A stretch of DNA of 64,000 nucleotides, from the NCBI GenBank assembly GCA_019639075.1, contig JAHBSO010000001.1, positions 372,001 through 436,000 on the forward strand, read 5' to 3'. The position numbers and the translations under genes are program-made. Positions within the stretch are counted from its first letter, which is position 1. Every line of letters begins with the position of its first letter. The notes under the pieces were generated by a model. The model worked only from the letters and a program-made list of their open reading frames with translations. It did no database searches and was not told the DNA's origin. The stretch comes from Actinomycetota bacterium. GTDB taxonomy: Bacteria > Actinomycetota > Acidimicrobiia > Acidimicrobiales > Iamiaceae. Shown here piece by piece: positions 25,676 to 33,702 of this stretch.

Positions 25676-26164
25676 TCAGCCCTTGGCGGGGGCGCCCTCG
25701 AAGGGGCCGGGGTCGCCGGGCTTCGGGAGCTGCGGGTGGCTCCACGAGTTGACCTTGCCGACCAGCTCGCAGAGGTGCTCCCACTCGGCCGGGTCCCACC
25801 CCTCGGCGGTGCCGATCACCGCCAGGTCCTGGCGGATGTAGGCCAGCGCCGGGGTGCGCTCGATCTCCAGCGCGTCGATGAGCGCGCGATCGGGATCGGT
25901 GAAGGTGAGGAACTCGTCGGCCCAGGGGCCGAGGAAGCGGCGGGCGTCGCGCTCGTCGGCCGTGACCGTCCACGCCACCCGGCAGTCCGCGCCGCGGAAG
26001 TTGGCGAGGATGCGGCCGGCGGTCTCGAGGAGCCAGGCGCTCTGCGAGGTGTAGGGGTCGACGATGACGGTGAGGAGCTGGAACGTCGTCGTCCACTCCT
26101 CGATCGTCCGTGCCTCGTCGCCCATGGCGGTGAGCTTGACGTCGGGGTTCACCTGGGTCACCAC
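25676..26164 (-). CDS. Uncharacterised protein with thioredoxin-like features
   Basis: 162 residues. The pattern of an early helix-strand (L-L-T-V-I-V-D-P-Y-T), a central V-A-W-T-V-T-A-D-E strand and E-R-T-P-A-L-A-Y-I, a likely cis-proline strand, suggests a thioredoxin fold, though no C-x-x-C is present and the first cysteine is isolated. It ends in a proline-rich tail. The start is uncertain: GTG 26164 and ATG 26125 are both in frame and neither has a good Shine-Dalgarno sequence. It diverges from a small membrane-protein gene across an inverted repeat. Function unknown. Confidence 0.6.
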   Translation of the reverse strand: MVTQVNPDVKLTAMGDEARTIEEWTTTFQLLTVIVDPYTSQSAWLLETAGRILANFRGADCRVAWTVTADERDARRFLGPWADEFLTFTDPDRALIDALEIERTPALAYIRQDLAVIGTAEGWDPAEWEHLCELVGKVNSWSHPQLPKPGDPGPFEGAPAKG

Positions 26165-26168
26165 GGCG

Positions 26169-26221
26169 GTGAAGCTAGTCGGCGGGTTGGGGGTCCCTCA
26201 CATCCGCCGAACTAGCTTCAC
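26169..26221. promoter_or_regulatory. Inverted repeat between divergent genes
   Basis: GTGAAGCTAGTCGGCGG (26169-26185) is complementary to CCGCCGAACTAGCTTCAC (26204-26221) apart from one extra A, with an 18-base spacer. It fills most of the gap between the divergent 25676 and 26261 genes, so it may be a shared operator rather than a terminator. Confidence 0.55.
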
Positions 26222-26260
26222 GGTCGACCCCATCGCCGAGCACGGGAAGGCGCCCCCGCC

Positions 26261-26728
26261 ATGGTCATCGCTGCGTACAACGACAACGGCTACAAGCTGA
26301 TGGTCTTCCTGCACATCCTGGCGGTGATCGTCGCGTTCGCCCCCTCGTTCGTGTGGCCGTTCGTGTCCGTGCGCCTGAAGCAGCGCGGCGAAGCGGCCGG
26401 TCCGGTCATCAGCCAGCTCGCCGGTGGCAACACGATGAAGATCTACGGGCCGGCTGCGGTGCTGGCCGGCATCTTCGGCTTCGGCATCATCGGCATGAGC
26501 GACAAGCTGTGGGAGTTCTCCGCCGCCTGGATCTCCGCCGGCATGCTCGTCTGGTTCCTGATCCTCGGCGTGATGTTCGGGATGATGGCCCCGGCCGAGA
26601 AGAAGCTGGCCGAGGGCGACGCGTCCGCGGAGAAGATCCTGTCGATGGCTGGTGGCATCCTCCACCTCCTGCTCGCCATCGAGCTGATCATCATGGTGTT
26701 CAAGCCGGGTGCTCCCGCCGGCCTCTGA
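26261..26728 (+). CDS. Small four-helix membrane protein, DUF2269-like
   Basis: 155 residues with four hydrophobic segments at about 12-33, 63-82, 87-110 and 128-148. The first, L-M-V-F-L-H-I-L-A-V-I, has an in-membrane histidine as in DUF2269 proteins and related cytochrome-like small membrane proteins. Methionine-rich helices and a short charged loop (A-E-K-K-L-A-E-G-D) complete it. No enzyme motif. The ATG at 26261 is the first in the frame; no Shine-Dalgarno sequence is seen. It diverges from the thioredoxin-like gene. Confidence 0.65.
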   Translation: MVIAAYNDNGYKLMVFLHILAVIVAFAPSFVWPFVSVRLKQRGEAAGPVISQLAGGNTMKIYGPAAVLAGIFGFGIIGMSDKLWEFSAAWISAGMLVWFLILGVMFGMMAPAEKKLAEGDASAEKILSMAGGILHLLLAIELIIMVFKPGAPAGL

Positions 26729-26763
26729 TCCCTCGACGATCGAGCCCCGGTAGCGTGCGGGGC

Positions 26764-27522
26764 GTGCACCCGATCGAGCGGCTCCGCTACGTGGCCCGGG
26801 CCACCGAGGCCCCCGCCGACTCGGTCGTGCGCGAAGCGGCGTGGTCGCTGGCGAGCTTCGCCGACGATCCGGCGTCGATGGTCACCGCGTGTCGGCGGTT
26901 GGTCGATCGCCATCCGGGCAACGGTCCGATCTGGTGGCTGTGCGCCCGCATCCTCACCGCGGGCGACGCCGAGCAGGAGGCGGCGCGCTGCGTCGACGAG
27001 CTCGACGCCGATCGCACCCTGCGCGACCTCGCGTTCGAGCTGCCCGAGGAGGCGGTGGCCGCGGTGGTCGGTTGGCCACCCCGCCTGGCCGACGCGTTCT
27101 CCCGGCGGGGCGACCTCGAGGTGCGGGTGGTCGACGTCGAGGGCGACGGGCCGGGCTTCGTGCGGGTGCTGGAGGACGTGGACGTCCCGGCCGTCGACGT
27201 CGATGTCACCGACCTGGCCGCCGCCGTCGCCTCGGCCGACGTCGTCGTGATCGACGCTGCGGCGATCGGCCCCGAGGTCGCGCTCGTGCCGTCGGGGAGC
27301 TGGGCCGCCGCGTCGGTGGCGCAGACCTCCGGAGTGCCCGTCTGGCTCGTCGGCGGCGTCGGGCGGCGGATCGGGGAGCGCACCTGGCCGGCCCTGCGTG
27401 ATCGCATCGTCACCGGCGCCACCGCACCGTGGGGCGGCGCGGTCGACCGGATGCCCCTCGACCTCGTCGACCACCACGTCGGACCGACCGACGTCGTCGA
27501 GGCGCCCGAGCTCTGGCGCTGA
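26764..27522 (+). CDS. IF-2B-like (ISOCOT-fold) protein of unknown function
   Basis: 252 residues. The C-terminal half contains A-D-V-V-V-I-D-A-A-A-I-G-P, then G-S-W-A-A-A-S-V-A, then G-V-P-V-W-L-V-G-G-V-G-R-R, which matches the pattern of the eIF2B alpha / methylthioribose-phosphate isomerase fold (G-A-D-x-I, N-K-x-G-T, A-L-A-A, P-F-Y-V). The N-terminal half is helical, with R-Y-V-A-R-A-T and W-W-L-C-A-R, not a known domain to me. The start GTG is fixed by TAGCGT at 26751-26756, seven bases upstream. Catalytic residues of the isomerases are not evident, so enzymatic activity is open. Confidence 0.6.
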   Translation: MHPIERLRYVARATEAPADSVVREAAWSLASFADDPASMVTACRRLVDRHPGNGPIWWLCARILTAGDAEQEAARCVDELDADRTLRDLAFELPEEAVAAVVGWPPRLADAFSRRGDLEVRVVDVEGDGPGFVRVLEDVDVPAVDVDVTDLAAAVASADVVVIDAAAIGPEVALVPSGSWAAASVAQTSGVPVWLVGGVGRRIGERTWPALRDRIVTGATAPWGGAVDRMPLDLVDHHVGPTDVVEAPELWR

Positions 27523-27565
27523 TCCGAACCCTTGACCTCGGCCGCTCCCGGCCGATTTAACAAGG

Positions 27566-28324
27566 GTGGAAGGCGACACGGGGGTTGGGCGCGAGGTCGT
27601 GGCCTCGTGGTTGGAGCGGTTGTTCCCGCTCGTCGCGCTCCCGGTCGTGGTGTCGTGCCTGCTCCCGCTCGGCTCGGTCGGCGGCGGCGTCTTCTGGGCA
27701 TCGGTCCTCGGGTTCGTCGCCCTCTTCGGTGTGCTCAGCATCCCGGCGTGGACGAACCGCGTCGTCGCCGGGCCGCACGACGTGCGGGTGCGTTACCTGA
27801 CGACGGAGTTGGAGGTGCCCCGCTCCACGATCGTGGCGATCAGGCCACGGGGTGGCGCCACGTCGTTCGAGCTGACCGAGCCGGTGGCCACGGTGCGGGG
27901 GAGGGTCCGGGCCCGGTTGCCGGTGCCGTCGTCGCTGCGATTCGGCTGGCGGCGGCTGGCCGATGCGGTCGGTGTGCCCGGTGACGAGTCCCGGACGCAG
28001 GTGCGGCCGGTGTTCCGTTGGCTGGCTGCGGCGGTGCCCTTCGTGCTGGTGGCGATCGTGGTCGTCGGTTCGACGCAGCAACACGCGCCCGACGACGTCG
28101 GACGGACGGTGGACGGGGCCGTCCTCGTGTCCGGCGGGGCGGCCGCGGACGAACCCCAGGTCGAGGTCACCCGCTTCCTCCAGGGCGTCGCCGCGTCGGC
28201 CCTGCTCGCCGCGGGCGCCCTCCTGCTCGATCGGCGACGGAACCCGCACCCGGGAACCGACGGCGACGACGGGTTCGACGGGACCCCGCTCCCACCCATC
28301 GGACACAGCCTTCCCCTCAAGTGA
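27566..28324 (+). CDS. Membrane protein with a PH-like insert
   Basis: 252 residues: two hydrophobic helices near the N-terminus (about 17-32 and 38-58), a soluble beta-rich stretch of about 90 residues (V-R-V-R-Y-L-T-T-E-L-E-V-P-R-S-T-I-V-A-I-R-P read as separate short strands), a third helix near 152-170 and a fourth near 208-225, then an acidic, proline-rich tail. The soluble part resembles PH-like domains of the next gene, so the two may be related. The start is either GTG 27566 or GTG 27599. Function unknown. Confidence 0.55.
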   Translation: MEGDTGVGREVVASWLERLFPLVALPVVVSCLLPLGSVGGGVFWASVLGFVALFGVLSIPAWTNRVVAGPHDVRVRYLTTELEVPRSTIVAIRPRGGATSFELTEPVATVRGRVRARLPVPSSLRFGWRRLADAVGVPGDESRTQVRPVFRWLAAAVPFVLVAIVVVGSTQQHAPDDVGRTVDGAVLVSGGAAADEPQVEVTRFLQGVAASALLAAGALLLDRRRNPHPGTDGDDGFDGTPLPPIGHSLPLK

Positions 28325-28375
28325 GCGAGCGCCGATCCTGATTCGGGTTCCCACCGCCTCGGTAGCGTGACCGAT

Positions 28376-28915
28376 GTGGCAGCCGAGGAGAGCAAGGTCG
28401 TCTTCGGGACCGTTCCGGGTGGTGCGCGCATCGTGCGACCCCATCGGAACGTGTTGATCACCGGGACCGCCATGTCGACGTGGGTCCTCTACGGGGTCGT
28501 GCGGACGGTGTTGGGCGGCGGGCCGGTGCACGTGGCGATCTTCCTGCTGCTCGTCGCGTGCATCCCGGTCGCCGTGGTGTTCGGCGAGCGCCTGATCGTG
28601 ACCGACGACGTGGTCACCATGGTGAGCCCCTACGGACGCCGCTCGGTCGACCGGGCGCGCATCGTCGGTGTGTACCCGGCCGTGAACAGGCACGGCAATG
28701 CGGTGCTGGTGCTGGCGCGCGAGGAGGGCCACGAGCGTGACGGCGGGGGTGAGGGCAGGGCCGAGCGACGCTCCTGGTCGGCGCTCGCCGCGTTTCGACC
28801 GTGGCTGTTGATCAGCAGGTACACGGTGGACCTCCCGGGAGTGTTCAAGTGGAAGCCGGAGCACGTCGCCGAGGCCCTCGGGGTCCCGATCGTCGCGAGC
28901 ACGATCCCGGACTGA
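28376..28915 (+). CDS. Membrane protein with PH-like domain
   Basis: 179 residues: two hydrophobic helices at about 26-45 and 50-68, then V-F-G-E-R-L-I-V-T-D-D-V-V-T-M-V-S and a following S-V-D-R-A-R-I segment, the usual beginning of a bacterial PH-like domain after paired membrane helices. I start at GTG 28376, because TAGCGT (28363-28368) sits seven bases before it, while GTG 28367 overlaps that hexamer. A charged Gly/Glu/Arg-rich loop interrupts the domain. Function unknown. Confidence 0.6.
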   Translation: MAAEESKVVFGTVPGGARIVRPHRNVLITGTAMSTWVLYGVVRTVLGGGPVHVAIFLLLVACIPVAVVFGERLIVTDDVVTMVSPYGRRSVDRARIVGVYPAVNRHGNAVLVLAREEGHERDGGGEGRAERRSWSALAAFRPWLLISRYTVDLPGVFKWKPEHVAEALGVPIVASTIPD

Positions 28916-28939
28916 CCGGGCATCGGTAGCGTGACCCGC

Positions 28940-30133
28940 ATGTCGACTGCAGGAGAGGCCACGCCCGTCGATCGGTACCTGGAGGTGGGGCTCCGGCTGG
29001 GGCGCCACCTCGACGGGTTGGTGGACGCCTTCTACGGGCCGGCCGACCTGGCCGAGCGGGTCGAGGCCGAGCCCCGGCGGGACCTGCCGGCGCTGGTCGC
29101 CGACGTGCGGGCGCTGGTCGCGGACGTCGACGCCGGCGACGGCGATCTCGACCCCACCCGCCGGCGGTGGCTCCGGGCCCAGGCCGCCGGGCTGCACACC
29201 GCGGCGCGGAAGCTGGCGGGGGAGGACGTGGCGTTCGTCGACGAGGTGGAGTCCTGCTACGGCGTGCGCCCGACGTTCGTCGACCACGACGTGCTGGCCG
29301 AGGCGCACGGTCGGCTCGACGCCGTGCTGCCCGGCTCGGGCCCGATCGCCGAGCGCTACGAGGCCTACCGCACCGACCACCTGATGACCCGGGAGCAGCT
29401 CACCGAGGCCGTCCACGCCACCGCCGAGGTGTTCCGGGGCAAGACCCGGGAGCGGTTCGGGCTCCCCGACGGCGAGCACGTCGAGTTCGAGCTGGTGAGC
29501 GATCAGCCGTGGTCCGGCTTCAACTACTACGAGGGCGGGCTGCGCAGCCGGGTGGCGATCAACACCGACCTGCCGGTCAGCTCGACCGCCATCGGCCACC
29601 TCATCGCCCACGAGGCCTACCCGGGCCACCACACCGAGCACTGCCGCAAGGAGGTCGGGCTGGTCCGTCGGCGCGGGTGGCTGGAGGAGTCGATCTTCCT
29701 CGTCGGCACGCCGCAGTGCCTGCTGGCCGAGGGCCTCGCCGACCTGGCCATCGACGCGCTGCTCGGCGAGGACCAGGAACCGCAGATGGCCGAGATCCTG
29801 GCCCCGCTCGGCATCCGCTACGACACCGACGTGGTGGCCGCGGTGTCGGCCGCGGGCGAGGCGCTCGCGGCGGTGCGGGGCAACGCGGCGCTGCTCCTGC
29901 ACGACCGGGGCCGTCCGGAGGAGGAGGCGGTGGCCGAGCTGGAGCGGTGGGGCCTGCTCACCCACGAGCGGGCGGTGAAGTCGATCGCGTTCCTGACCCA
30001 CCCGACGTGGCGGGCCTACATCTTCTGCTACGTGGCCGGCCTCCCGCTGTGCCGGTCGTTCATGGCCGGCGACCCGGCCCGGTTCGAGCGGTTGCTGACC
30101 GAGCAGTTCGTCCCCGCCGACCTCGCCGCCTGA
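28940..30133 (+). CDS. DUF885-type zinc metallopeptidase
   Basis: 397 residues. The zinc site is H-E-A-Y-P-G-H-H at 224-231, the H-E-x-x-P-G-H form typical of DUF885 proteins and related gluzincins, followed by a downstream helix carrying L-L-A-E-G-L-A-D-L-A, whose E fits the third ligand. The rest is helical with W-R-A-Y-I-F-C-Y and F-L-T-H-P-T-W blocks. No signal peptide is seen, so it should be cytoplasmic. The start ATG has TAGCGT (28927-28932) seven bases upstream. A perfect palindrome 22 bases after the stop may end the transcript. Confidence 0.78.
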   Translation: MSTAGEATPVDRYLEVGLRLGRHLDGLVDAFYGPADLAERVEAEPRRDLPALVADVRALVADVDAGDGDLDPTRRRWLRAQAAGLHTAARKLAGEDVAFVDEVESCYGVRPTFVDHDVLAEAHGRLDAVLPGSGPIAERYEAYRTDHLMTREQLTEAVHATAEVFRGKTRERFGLPDGEHVEFELVSDQPWSGFNYYEGGLRSRVAINTDLPVSSTAIGHLIAHEAYPGHHTEHCRKEVGLVRRRGWLEESIFLVGTPQCLLAEGLADLAIDALLGEDQEPQMAEILAPLGIRYDTDVVAAVSAAGEALAAVRGNAALLLHDRGRPEEEAVAELERWGLLTHERAVKSIAFLTHPTWRAYIFCYVAGLPLCRSFMAGDPARFERLLTEQFVPADLAA

Positions 30134-30154
30134 CCCGCCTGACCCCGAACCCCG

Positions 30155-30207
30155 CCGTTCTGGCGTAGGTGGTGGTGGGTCACCCACCACCACCTACGCC
30201 AGAACGG
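30155..30207. terminator. Perfect palindrome, 26-base arms with 1-base centre
   Basis: Bases 30155-30180, beginning CCGTTCTGGCGTAGG, are exactly complementary to 30182-30207, with only C at 30181 between them. The position, 22 bases after the metallopeptidase stop and 123 before the next start, suits a terminator. The rest of the 30208-30330 gap holds only a small hairpin at 30284-30299 (CCGAG/CTCGG). Confidence 0.7.
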
Positions 30208-30330
30208 GGAGGGGTTGGGTGGAGCCCGACCGGGACCGCACTTGGCAGGGGGTCGGGGAGCGGGCAGACTGGTTGCAACATATCCGAGCAAAGACTCGGG
30301 TTTACGCAGACGAGCAGAGAGCGGACGTCC

Positions 30331-31725
30331 ATGAGCGCCTACCCGTACGCCGACCGGTTCCCGGTCAACCGGACCCTGCCCGAGCACGGCCGCCCGCGCG
30401 ACGAGATCGTCGCCGAGATGCGGGCGCTCGCCGAGGAGGAGGACCGGTCCTGGGAGGGCGGTCGGGTGTCCGGGACCATGTACTGCGGCGACCACGACCA
30501 CTACGCGTTCATGAACGAGGTGTTCGGCCTCTACGCGCACGTCAACATCCTCCAGCGCGACATCTGCCCCAGCGCCACCCGCTACGAGGGCGAGGTGCTG
30601 GCCATGGCGCTCGACCTGTTCCACGCCGAGGCGGTCACCGACGGGGAACCGGTCGGGCTGCTCACCACCGGCGGCACCGGCAGCATCATGCACGCGGTGC
30701 TGGCCATGCGGGAGCGGGCGGCCGAGGAGCGAGGCGTCACCCGTCCGAACTTCGTGAAGCCCGAGACCGCGCACCCCGCGTTCGACAAGGCCTGCCACCT
30801 GTTCGGCGTCGAGGTGCGGAGAGCGCCGGTCGACCCGAAGACGACGACGGTCGACGTCGAGGCGGCCCGGGCGCTGATCGACGACCAGACGATCGGCATG
30901 GTCGGCTCGGCCTGCAACTACGGCTACGGCACGATCGACGACATCGAGGCCCTGTCGGACCTGGCGGTCGAGAAGGGCATCGGCCTCCACGTCGACGGCT
31001 GCCTCGGCGGCTTCATCCTGCCGTTCGGTCAGGAGCTGGGCTACGACAACATCCCGGTGTTCGACTTCCGGCTGCCCGGCGTCACGAGCATCTCGGCCGA
31101 CACCCACAAGTACGGCTACGCCTTCAAGGGCACCTCGACCGTGCTCTTCCGCGACAAGGCCTGGCGCAACTCCCAGTACTTCTTCCTCACCGACTGGAGC
31201 GGCGGCAAGTACTGCTCGCCGGGCATGGAGGGCTCACGCTCGGGCGGGCTGCTCGCCGCCACGTGGGCGTCGATGGTGCAGCTCGGCCGGGAGGGCTACC
31301 GCGCCTACGCCAAGCAGATCTTCGACACCTCGCTCGCCATGCAGGAGGCGGTGCTGTCGCACCCGGAGCTCGAGCTGATGGGCGCGCCGACCTTCCTCTT
31401 CAGCTTCCGCAGCGACGAGTTCGACGTGTACCACGTCAACGACCACATGCGGCCGAAGGGGTGGCGGTTCAACGGCCAGCAGTACCCCAACGCGTTGCAC
31501 ATGGCGGTCACCCGGCCCCAGACGGCGCCCGGCGTCGTCGAGGCGTTCGCCGCCGACCTGGCCGAGGCCGTGGCCTACGCCAAGGAGAAGGGCCACGAAC
31601 CAGCGGCGTCGGGAGCGATCTACGGCGGTGTCGCCGGTGGCATGAACGACGAGGCCGACGAGTTCATCCGGCAGGTGATGGCGTCGATGATGGACGAGCA
31701 GCAGGCCCTTCCGCCGCTCGGCTGA
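30331..31725 (+). CDS. PLP-dependent lyase/decarboxylase, sphingosine-1-phosphate lyase type
   Basis: 464 residues of the fold-type I PLP decarboxylase group. K260 in S-A-D-T-H-K-Y-G-Y-A-F is the PLP lysine, and the cofactor-ring strand H-V-D-G-C-L-G-G-F and phosphate-binding T-T-G-G-T-G-S lie before it. The T-H-K-Y-G-x-x-x-K-G-T-S order and Y-x-x-R-Y-E-G-E-V-like N-terminus are those of sphingosine-1-phosphate lyases rather than glutamate decarboxylase. The bacterial family cleaves phosphorylated amino-alcohols or other PLP substrates; no membrane anchor is present. The start is ATG 30331. The next gene starts 23 bases after its stop. Confidence 0.82.
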   Translation: MSAYPYADRFPVNRTLPEHGRPRDEIVAEMRALAEEEDRSWEGGRVSGTMYCGDHDHYAFMNEVFGLYAHVNILQRDICPSATRYEGEVLAMALDLFHAEAVTDGEPVGLLTTGGTGSIMHAVLAMRERAAEERGVTRPNFVKPETAHPAFDKACHLFGVEVRRAPVDPKTTTVDVEAARALIDDQTIGMVGSACNYGYGTIDDIEALSDLAVEKGIGLHVDGCLGGFILPFGQELGYDNIPVFDFRLPGVTSISADTHKYGYAFKGTSTVLFRDKAWRNSQYFFLTDWSGGKYCSPGMEGSRSGGLLAATWASMVQLGREGYRAYAKQIFDTSLAMQEAVLSHPELELMGAPTFLFSFRSDEFDVYHVNDHMRPKGWRFNGQQYPNALHMAVTRPQTAPGVVEAFAADLAEAVAYAKEKGHEPAASGAIYGGVAGGMNDEADEFIRQVMASMMDEQQALPPLG

Positions 31726-31747
31726 CCGTTGTGGCACGGTGGGTGCC

Positions 31748-33055
31748 ATGGCTTCGGAGATCCTCGAGTACTCGGCCGCCTTCGTCGACGCGTGGTCGAC
31801 GCCGGGCGGTCCGCCGGCCGACGCGCCCGACGGTCCGACCAACCGCGTCACCACCGAGCTGTCGGTCATCGACGACGGCCTGGCGATGGTCGAGGCGTTC
31901 TCGCACTGCGTCGCGTTCCGCACCGACGACGGGCTGGTCACGTTCGACGCGTCGGCGGTGTTCTTCGGTGAGGCCGTCATGGCGTCGCTGCGACGGTGGG
32001 CCGACGACCCGGTCCACACGCTCGTCTACACCCACGGCCACGTCGACCACGTCGGTGGTTCGGGTGCGCTGCTCGCCGACGCCGCGGCCCGGGGCCACGC
32101 CCGGCCGAACGTCGTCGGCCACGAGCAGGTCCAGCACCGCTTCGACCGGTACCGGGCGACCGACGGATGGAACCTCAACGTCAACGCCCGCCAGTTCGGC
32201 CCCCGCTCGTTCGGCTCCGGTTCCACCTTCCTGCCCGAGAGCACGGCACCGGTCACCCACCCCTACCGCGACCGCCTCGACCTGACCGTCGGCGGCGTCG
32301 AGTTCCAACTCCACCACGACCTCGGCGAGACCGACGACCACACGTGGGCGTGGATCCCGTCCCGCAAGGCGGTGGCGGTCGGCGACTTCGTGCTCTGGGT
32401 GTTCCCGAACGCCGGCAACCCGCAGAAGGTGCAGCGCTACCCGGCCGAGTGGGCGCACGCCCTGCGCTCGATGCAGGCGCTCGAACCCGAGCTGCTCCTG
32501 CCGGCCCACGGTCTCCCGATCGGCGGGAAGGAGCGGGTCGCCACCGTGCTCGACGACCTCGCCACCGCGCTCGAGGGCCTCGTGCGGGACGTGGTCGCGG
32601 CGATGAACGACGGCGCGGTGCTCGACGAGATCGTCCACTCGGTGAAGGTCGACGACGACCTGATCCGCCGGCCCTGGATGCGGCCGGTCTACGACGAGCC
32701 CGAGTTCGTGATCCGCAACATCTGGCGGCTCTACGGCGGCTGGTGGGACGGTGACCCGGCGCGCCTCAAGCCCCCGCCCGCCGGTGCGCTGGCCCGGGAG
32801 CTGGCCGACCTGGCCGGGGGAACGCAGCGCCTCGCCGCCCGGGCGCAGGAGCTGGCCGAGGCCGGCGACCACCGCATGGCCTCCCAGCTGATCGAGCTGG
32901 CCGCGCAGGCCAGCGAGGACGCCGGCGTCTGGCGCCTGCGGGCCGACCTGTACCGCCGTCGGGCCCATGACGAGGTGTCGCTCATGTCGCGGGGCGTGTT
33001 CAACGAGGCGGCCCGGTCGTCGGACGCCCGGGCCGACGACCTCGACGCGGGCTAG
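31748..33055 (+). CDS. Metallo-beta-lactamase-fold hydrolase, alkylsulfatase-like
   Basis: 435 residues. The zinc motif T-H-G-H-V-D-H is at 95-101 (H96, H98, D100, H101), followed by H-H-D-L-G-E-T-D-D-H and L-P-A-H-G-L ligand blocks. The C-terminal part, with Y-G-G-W-W-D-G-D-P-A-R-L-K-P and a helical tail, matches the dimerisation segment of SdsA/BDS1-type alkylsulfatases. No secretion signal. It follows the lyase gene by 22 bases, in reading order, so the two may act on related substrates such as sulfated or phosphorylated lipids. ATG 31748 has CACGGT 7 bases upstream, a weak -10. Confidence 0.82.
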   Translation: MASEILEYSAAFVDAWSTPGGPPADAPDGPTNRVTTELSVIDDGLAMVEAFSHCVAFRTDDGLVTFDASAVFFGEAVMASLRRWADDPVHTLVYTHGHVDHVGGSGALLADAAARGHARPNVVGHEQVQHRFDRYRATDGWNLNVNARQFGPRSFGSGSTFLPESTAPVTHPYRDRLDLTVGGVEFQLHHDLGETDDHTWAWIPSRKAVAVGDFVLWVFPNAGNPQKVQRYPAEWAHALRSMQALEPELLLPAHGLPIGGKERVATVLDDLATALEGLVRDVVAAMNDGAVLDEIVHSVKVDDDLIRRPWMRPVYDEPEFVIRNIWRLYGGWWDGDPARLKPPPAGALARELADLAGGTQRLAARAQELAEAGDHRMASQLIELAAQASEDAGVWRLRADLYRRRAHDEVSLMSRGVFNEAARSSDARADDLDAG

Positions 33056-33103
33056 ACCGGTCGTCACCGAACCCCGACCCCCACGACGCCGACGGAGGAC
33101 CCG

Positions 33104-33655
33104 ATGAGGAAGAACCGTGCCACCCCGCCGATCCCGTACGACTACCTCGCCGAGGTGCCGTCGTTCACCGTGACGAGCGACGACATGGCCGACGGCGCCC
33201 CGCTCGACGAGCGCCACGTCGCCAGCCCCGACTACGGGCTCTCGGGCGAGAACCTGTCACCGCACCTGCGCTGGGAGGGCTTCCCGGCGGAGACGAAGAG
33301 CTTCGCGGTCACCTGCTTCGACCCCGACGCGCCGACCGGGAGCGGCTTCTGGCACTGGGTGCTGTTCGACGTGCCCGCGTCGGTCACCGAGCTGGCACGG
33401 GGCGTGGAGATCGGTGGCGGCGGAGCGCTGGCGACCGCGATCGAGGCCCGCAACGACGCCGGGGCACCCGGCTACGTGGGCTCGTTCCCGCCCGCCGGCC
33501 ACGGCCCGCACCGCTACGTGTTCGCCGTCCACGCGCTCGACGTCGACAGCCTCGGTGTCGACGGCTCGGCGTCGCCCGCCTACGTCGGCTTCAACTGCAG
33601 CGCGCACGTCCTCGCCCGCGCGCTGATCGTGCCGACCTACGAGGTCCCGGCCTGA
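33104..33655 (+). CDS. YbhB/YbcL-type phosphatidylethanolamine-binding protein homologue
   Basis: 183 residues with the PEBP marks D-P-D-A-P-T-G-S-G-F-W-H-W (the ligand-binding aspartate and histidine) and G-P-H-R-Y-V-F. The family binds phosphate or small ligands; its cellular role in bacteria is not settled. The ATG has GGAGG 5 bases upstream, so unlike many neighbours it is translated from a leadered message. It lies 48 bases after the MBL gene on the same strand. Confidence 0.9.
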   Translation: MRKNRATPPIPYDYLAEVPSFTVTSDDMADGAPLDERHVASPDYGLSGENLSPHLRWEGFPAETKSFAVTCFDPDAPTGSGFWHWVLFDVPASVTELARGVEIGGGGALATAIEARNDAGAPGYVGSFPPAGHGPHRYVFAVHALDVDSLGVDGSASPAYVGFNCSAHVLARALIVPTYEVPA

Positions 33656-33702
33656 CCGGCCTCGATCCCCGCCGGGTCCTGGCGGCGCGCCTCCTGGCGG
33701 AG

